The notes under the pieces: model-generated
The model's input: the letters and a program-made list of their open reading frames with translations, nothing else
What the model was told of the DNA's origin: nothing
Databases searched by the model: none
Position numbers and translations under genes: made by a program
NCBI GenBank assembly: GCA_013339895.1
Contig: JABACO010000104.1
Coordinates: forward strand, 44,127-108,126
Reading direction: 5' to 3'
Source of the DNA: Ephydatia muelleri
Taxonomy: Eukaryota > Porifera > Demospongiae > Spongillida > Spongillidae
DNA length: 64,000 bases
Part shown: positions 58,412 to 64,000 of the stretch, one piece after another
Layout of the letters: each line of letters begins with the position of its first letter
Numbering within the stretch: position 1 is the first letter of the stretch

Positions 58412-61400
58412 TACACACACACAAAACTCACCAGGTACAGTGGGTTTGCTAGTGTCCACTATGAAACCAAAGCTCTTAGCTTTTGTCAGTGTTATCTGGA
58501 TATCTGCATTAGGGGAAGGGAAAGATAAAGTCGAACATTCAGCTGATGAATGTACACATGTCTTCTGTTTTGGAGGCGTTATGCTGTATGATACAAGCCC
58601 ACAGCCCATTTAAAGTGTATAAATGGTAAAATGGTACACACCCTTACTAATCGGACTTAGAAAAAAAAAAAAAATTCTATCATACGAAGCAATACCCGTG
58701 TAAAATCATTTGTGAACACCATTCCATATAGTGCATAAAACACATCTCTCCCATACAAGACCATGCTCATCAACATATATACCTCCAGTCTCTGCTGCTG
58801 GAACCTTTGGCACCATATCCGTACTTCCGCTGGGTGTGATTGGGACACCATCGTTGCATTTGGTGGGTGTGGCCTCATGTAGTGGGGTGGAGGGTGTGGC
58901 CTCACGTGGTGGGATGGAGGGTGTGGCCTCACGTGGTGGGGTAGTGGGTGTGGCCTCACGTGGTGGGATGGAGGGTGCACCTCCACTTCTCTTCCTTACT
59001 CTGAAGGTGGCCGTCTTGGATGACCCCCTGATCATGGCCACACCCTCCATATAGGACAGTCCCATCAGGCTCCGCCCATCCACCTCTACCAGCTCGTCAC
59101 CACGATGAATTCTTCCGTCTGACCTGGCAGGATCATCTATCAGCTCCTCCAACACCATGCCACGCCCTACAAAATGGAAGGTTTTATGTACTACGGTGTG
59201 TGAGGGATGCCCAACTCACCATCCACTCCAGATTGATCCCTATCAAGCCTGAAACCGTAGCCATGACTACCCTTCTCCAGTTTCATCAGAAGAGTGTCAG
59301 TATCATCTGCAAGAAGACAAGAGCCCTTAATTATCTCCTCCCCTCCTCTCCCCTCTCCACCTTATCCCTCCCTTAACCTTCTCCCCCTCCCTCTCCTCCC
59401 TCTCCTCCCCTCCCTCTCCTCCCCTCCCTCTCCTCCCCTCCCTCTCCTCCCCTCCCTCCCTCCCTCTTCTTTTTGTCACATACCTGATTTCATCTGTGCC
59501 GCTTGTTCACCAATGGTATCCAATGTTTCTTTAGCCACGCCCTTTGGCTCCACCCCCTCTGTGGCCGGCCTATGTACAAGCAGCTCCATGTGACCCCTGC
59601 ACCCCAGAATGGCCTCCATGGCTTGTCTGTTGGTCACACCTACAAGTGACTCGCCATTGACCTACATGTACACATGACAAAGATCACATCGTTCCCATGG
59701 CAACCCCACCCCTCCTCCAAAACATGCCTGCAAGAGGATGTCACCATCTTTAATGAGCTCCTGTCTCCTGCCACTCACTGATCCCTCTGCAACGTACACG
59801 AAGCCATGTCTCCTCCTGGAGTCTGACCCTCCCGAAATCTTGAACCCGATTGGTCCTTCTCCTCTCTCTATCTCCACCACCAGCTGCTGGCCGGCTGGAA
59901 GGTTTGATGGGCGCACCCAACTGAGGGAGGTGAGCCTACGAGGTGTGCTAGGCGTGGGTCTCTTCTCCCCCTCCCTCCCTCCCTCGTGTACCTCAGCCAT
60001 CACAACAGTCTAAGGGGAAAGGTGGAATGCTTGCCTGAGTTGCGTGTACCGTACACTACGTAACTACAAGTGCTAATTGCAGCCCACCTCTACCAGCTAC
60101 CACACCCCACTCCATCCACCAATCATGAAGCATTGCTTGTCTCGTGAGCAACTCCACCCTGATGAAATAAATCAAAGCCCTCTAAAATCAAATGCAGGTC
60201 TGCATGTACCGTCAACGCAGACTGAAGCAGGCATACATGTGCATAAATAAATGAATTTGTTTATGCATGTTAAATTACGTCCTCTTAAAATCAAAATTAT
60301 ATTGTAGCCAAACATATTCAAGACGAATTCAGGGCAGCTGAGCTGTTACTAGGCCCACCTGCCCAAGTAGCATGTACCTTTGAGGATGGTGAGGAACCAC
60401 TCTCCGAAGTCACTCCTCTGTTTGTGCGGTTGGCATTGGGGCTGACAATGAGCTTTGCAAGGTTAGTGCTATTTCTGAAGATGGTGGTGGCTTCAGAGAC
60501 GGACAGACCCTCCAGCGGTGTGCCATTGATAGATAGGAGAACATCTCCTGCAAGGAAGGGAGAGAGAGGGAGGGAGGGAGGGAGGGAGGGAGGGAGGGAG
60601 GGAGGGAGGGAAGGGGGAAGAAGGGAAGGGGGAAGAAGGGAAGGAGGGAGGGGAAGAAGGATGGAGAAGGTAAGATAAGGGGAGGGGATAATGGAAGGGG
60701 AGAAGGAAGTATGACACAGGGAGGGAGATGGGGGAGGAGGGAGGGAGGGAGATGGGGAGGAGGGAAGGGAAGAAGACAAGGAGGGAGTGGATGGGACTAT
60801 GAATGAAGCTACAGAAAACTGCCATCTTGTACCTTGTTTGAGGTTTCCATCAATAAAGGCTGGCCCATTCTTAACGATGTCCTTGATGATGATTGTGACC
60901 TTCCTTCTCAGCAATAGTGATCCCCAGGCTATGTGCCGAATCCCTGAGGAGCCTGACCTCCCGGGTCCCCAGGCCTTGTGCTGGATCCTGGAGGAGCCTG
61001 ACCTCTTGGGCACCCGGGACAGGAAGGGGTACGGTCTCCTGAGCACTGGCACCATGATCACTTCCTGCTTAGAGGAGGGACGGGAGGATACAAATAGTGC
61101 GAGGGAAAGGAAGGAGAGGTGAGGGAGAAGGAGGAGGTGGAGGAGGAGGAGGAAGAGGGAGGAGGAGGGGGTGGAGGAGGGGGTGGAGGGGGGAGGAGGT
61201 AGAGGAGGAGGGGGAGGAGGAGGAGGGGAGGATACATATAGTGTGAGGGGGAGGAGGAGGGGGGGAGGGGGAGGAGGAGGAGGAGGGGAGGAGGGGGAGG
61301 AAGAGGAGGAGGAGGAGGAGGAGGAGGAAGAGGAGGGGGGGAGGAGGGGAGGAGGAGAAGGTGGAGGAGGAGGGGGAGGAGGAGGGGAGGAGGAGGGGAG

Positions 61401-63266
61401 GAGGGGAGGAGGAGGAGGAGGAGGTGGAGGAGGAGGAGGGAGAGGAGGAGGAGGAGAAGGGGGAGGTGGAGGAGGAGGAGGGGGGAGGGGGAGGAGGAGG
61501 AGGGGAGGATGAGGAGGAGGAGGAGGGGGAGGAGGGAGGAGGAGGAGGAGGAGGAGGAGGAGGAGGAGGAGGAGGAAGAAGAGATAATAGTGGAGGATAG
61601 TTTACTAACTTTTAATAAGATGAAAACGGTGGAAGGAACGACACAGCTTCAGGATTTGCCTTGCTCTGAGGAAGGAAGCATGGACAACAGGACATAAATA
61701 TTATGGAAGGTACACATACATGTACATGCACAGACACAGACACATACACACACACAAACGACACAGGCACACGCACACATTGGTCACTCACTTCCAACAG
61801 GAATTGTAGTAAGATCTTGGTGGCTCATTTTCTATCTCAACAGTGATCTTGCGTCCTGAGTGTGTGTGCATCACATGAGCTCAGTTAGGGACACACCTCA
61901 TGACCAATGATTATGTGTACTGGTGACATGACGACAACCAACAAAGATGCAAATACCATCAGCTGAGCTTACAGAGTATAGAGTACATAATGCTCACGCA
62001 ATTGACGGCTACATGTATCTCATCATGACGCTCTCATGACCATCACATGACCATCACATGACCATCACATGATCAGCACATGGCGTTGCCATTACAGCAT
62101 AAGAGATCTTCACTACATCCTTCCATGGGTGCTCATTGGGAGGGGTGTGGCCTCTTCCTGTCCTAGGGAAAGCCCCTGGATGCTCATCATCAGCAGTCGC
62201 TTGGATTCACTGGGGACTTGTGTTGAACTGTAGGAACCCATTGGGTCATGTGCACGAGGGCATGTGAGATGATTGTGTGAGAGGGGAGAGGATGGGAGAG
62301 GATCATGTGAGAGGGGAGAGGATCATGTGAGAGGGAGAGGATCATGTGAGAGAGAGGGGAGATGATCATGTGAGAGGGGAGAGGATCATGTGAGAGGGGA
62401 GAGGATCATGTGAGGGGGAGAGGATCATGTGAGAGGGGAGAGGATCATGTGAGAGGGGAGAGGATCATGTGAGAGGGGAGAGGATCATGTGAGAGGGGAG
62501 AGGATCATGTGAGAGGGAGAGATCATGTGAGGGGGAAAGATCATGTGAGAGGGGAGAGGATCATGTGATGGTCACCAATGACTCACCTCAGACATCTTAT
62601 AGGTGATAATACCATAGAAAGGAAGCTCATACAGTCCTGCAAGATGCGAGAACAAATTTGCCCCAATGACACACTGCAACCACATTATACATTAGAGATG
62701 ACCTACATGTACAGTGCCCCCACATCTCAACCACCTACATACTAGAGCTCATGACATGAATAAACCATGCTTTGTAATACATGATGCGCAACATGCATGC
62801 ACACCTTGAGTACATGAAATGAATGTAACATACCACACACACACACAACATACACACACACACATACACACACACACAAACACACACACACTTACAGCCA
62901 CATACATGCCACACAAACATTAGTCAGACATCATTACATACCTTGATAAAATGGGTCTCCATTCTTCACGAGCACACCCTCTCAATTGTCCATAAAGTGG
63001 GAGGAGCCTCGACATGATCAAGTCCTGCTTCCCTGACAACCACACCTACATGCCACATCCACATTAACAACTGCTACAAAGTTATTCCAATTAATGCCCA
63101 CCAACCTTGGAGGTAGATAGTGCTCTGGATGTATGTAGCTAGGGTTGGGGACTGGTCTCCGTACTCAGCTTGCAGACCATATGCAGCCAGTTGTATGGAA
63201 GTGGCCAGATCGTCACTACCAGCTTACCCCCTGGCAGGTATGTGTGTATACGTGTTGTGTGTGGGT

Positions 63267-63300
<34 letters not shown>

Positions 63301-64000
63301 CATGTGTGCATGCCCGCGAGAAGGAGTGTCCAGTGATGCGGCATCCACATACTGGCCACACCCATCCCTGTCTTACCATTGATACTCTTCCTGAGCTGGA
63401 GGTAGTACTGGTGTCTGGTCTGGAGACTATGTACCTGGGAGATCTGCCTCACGTAGAACTTGACTGCAAAGAACACGGTGAAGAGGGGGGGTGGGAGTGA
63501 GGGTTGCGATTGCTGGGAGGAGGAAGGGGCTGGGGAAGAGAGGGGAAGTGTCTGCTTTCATTTCATGATGACAGGTTTCAAGCGTACTGTGTCTTCCAGC
63601 CGTGAGGGGCAAACTTTGCCAGCTTGGAGTCCATATCGAGGAAGACCTCATCGTGGCCTGGGAACGAAGGAAGTGCGTCTCTATGACTCACATACATGTA
63701 TGCACAGCAGTACTGGTACCAGTGTCACATGATACACAAGAGGTGTCACATGATGCACTAGGTGTCACATGATGCACTAGGTGTCACATGATGCACTAGG
63801 TGTCACATGATGCACAGTGTCACATGATGAACAAAAGGTGTCACATGATGCAAAAGGTATCACATGGTGCACAAAAGGTGTCACATGATGGATGCATGAT
63901 CAAAGGGGAAGTGTCCATGATGTCAATACCAAGTAAAAGACTATCCCTCGCTTTACCTCTGATTACTGTGAGGCCAAACAGTTGTGGCTCTAGGAGGTTG
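55553..64000 (-). CDS. FERM and six-PDZ scaffold protein, 3' part (5' end off the window)
   Basis: Exons (minus): 64000-63957, 63657-63588, ~63509-63377, 63230-63106, 63032-62942, 62636-~62587, 62227-~62100, 61855-61792, 61665-61610, 61064-60833, 60547-60378, 60009-59728, 59661-59484, 59306-59220, 59166-58783, 58503-58432, 58175-57546, 57428-57345, 57245-56733, 56526-56439, 56262-55553. FERM: LLEPQLFGLTVIRG, DSKLAKFAPHGWK, TRHQYYLQLRKSI, QLAAYGLQAEYGD, LPFYGIITYK, HPWKDVVKIS, ARQILKLCRSFHRF. PDZ loops: SLGITI, PIGFKI, GYGFRL, SFGFIV, TGFGFKL, RGFGF. The tail is acidic and ends LRVVD. FERM-PDZ proteins (PTPN13, FRMPD2) are cortical, membrane-associated scaffolds; no phosphatase domain follows here, so FRMPD2-like is closer. 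Three exons need a one-base correction by phase arithmetic; some FERM junctions are approximate. Confidence 0.8.
56272..56432. repeat. 21-bp minisatellite inside the PDZ-6 intron
   Basis: About eight units of GGAGGTGTGGTTATGCATGCA fill the 176-bp intron that splits the last PDZ domain. It is open on the minus strand (HNHTSCM repeats) but is excluded by clear donor and acceptor sites on either side. Confidence 0.9.
58320..58430. repeat. (CA)n tract in the PDZ-4 intron
   Basis: An interrupted CA run directly downstream of the PDZ-4a donor. Confidence 0.9.
58871..58976. repeat. Coding minisatellite in the FERM-PDZ gene
   Basis: About four units of GGTGTGGCCTCACGTGGTGG plus GATGGA within exon 59166-58783. 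They encode a PPREATPSI/PPREATPTT repeat in the linker after PDZ-3. Confidence 0.85.
59339..59466. repeat. CCCT/CTCC-rich intronic tract
   Basis: A pyrimidine-rich repeat between the exons ending at 59484 and starting at 59306. Confidence 0.9.
60556..60790. repeat. (GGGA)n intronic tract
   Basis: A purine-rich repeat in the intron that splits PDZ-1. Confidence 0.9.
61112..61578. repeat. (GGA)n-rich intronic tract
   Basis: About 470 bp of GGA/GGGGGA repeats between the FERM F3 exon (61665-61610) and the PDZ-1 exon (61064-60833). The glutamate/glycine frames here are artefacts. Confidence 0.95.
62270..62572. repeat. 20-bp minisatellite in a FERM intron
   Basis: More than a dozen units of GATCATGTGAGAGGGGAGAG, with variants. 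Confidence 0.95.
62830..62893. repeat. (CA)n tract in a FERM intron
   Basis: An interrupted CA run. Confidence 0.9.
63260..63299. repeat. (GT)n tract in a FERM intron
   Basis: A GT run just upstream of the 63230 acceptor, on the minus strand a CA run. Confidence 0.9.
63721..63892. repeat. 19-bp minisatellite in a FERM intron
   Basis: About eight units of GTGTCACATGATGCACTAG with decay toward the right. Confidence 0.9.

Noticed and set aside
61171..61697. Glu/Gly-rich proteins
   Set aside because: Translation of a GGA repeat in an intron of the FERM-PDZ gene, on the opposite strand to that gene.
62270..63892. CRISPR-like array from regularly spaced repeats
   Set aside because: The repeats are contiguous minisatellites without unique spacers and lie in introns of a eukaryotic gene.
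55553..64000. PTPN13 orthologue with a phosphatase domain
   Set aside because: The coding sequence ends at 55553 after the sixth PDZ and an acidic tail; no phosphatase motif follows.

Overview
The window is animal nuclear DNA, most likely from a sponge or another early-branching metazoan. The evidence is: very short introns (49-66 bp next to ones over 1 kb), metazoan signalling and scaffold genes (a Frizzled-type receptor, a class C GPCR fragment, a FERM-multiPDZ scaffold), tandem C2H2 zinc-finger genes, a eukaryotic tRNA-Asn with a Pol III T-run, many degraded hAT-type transposons, and long G/C, GT, CCCT and GGA tracts. Nothing bacterial or viral was recognised. The organism call is inference. 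Roughly half of the window has no recognisable gene.

Layout. 0.6-19.3 kb: a ~6 kb segmental duplication (copy A about 615-7323, copy B about 12939-18801). Each copy carries a minus-strand C2H2 zinc-finger gene (10 and 16 fingers), a shared TATA-containing spacer, and a decayed plus-strand non-LTR reverse transcriptase. Copy A was later hit by a hAT element (3005-4450) whose empty site is preserved in copy B. Between the copies lie a 914-bp tandem duplication and a 1.8-kb DNA transposon with 30-bp perfect terminal inverted repeats and a transposase I could not assign. 21.8-29.2 kb: a reverse-transcriptase tail fragment, then a seven-exon minus-strand Frizzled-like receptor gene whose exon phases all agree, then another hAT. 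29.8-40.6 kb: mostly transposon debris, including two partial copies of a zinc-binding CRVCG module, one followed by a RING-like exon (a possible RAG1-N-terminus-like family), a multi-exon transposase-like fragment, a small hypothetical gene and another hAT. 41.5-48.5 kb: tRNA-Asn(GTT), the last exons of a GABA-B-like receptor, a 786-bp foldback element and a laminin-G-like exon pair. 48.8-54.1 kb: hairpin-rich repeat units, a scrambled zinc-finger pseudogene and a complete-ended BED-type hAT. 55.5-64 kb: the 3' part of one large minus-strand gene with a FERM domain followed by six PDZ domains, continuing past the right edge.

How it fits together. The host genes most likely to be real are the zinc-finger pair, the Frizzled-like receptor, the tRNA, the class C GPCR 3' end, the laminin-G exon pair and the FERM-PDZ scaffold. 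Splice-phase arithmetic shows isolated one-base frameshifts in several of these conserved exons. This suggests either residual assembly indels or decay, and it should be settled before any function is inferred. The last four PDZ domains are two-exon cassettes split at the same glycine in the same phase, a clear record of tandem exon-pair amplification.
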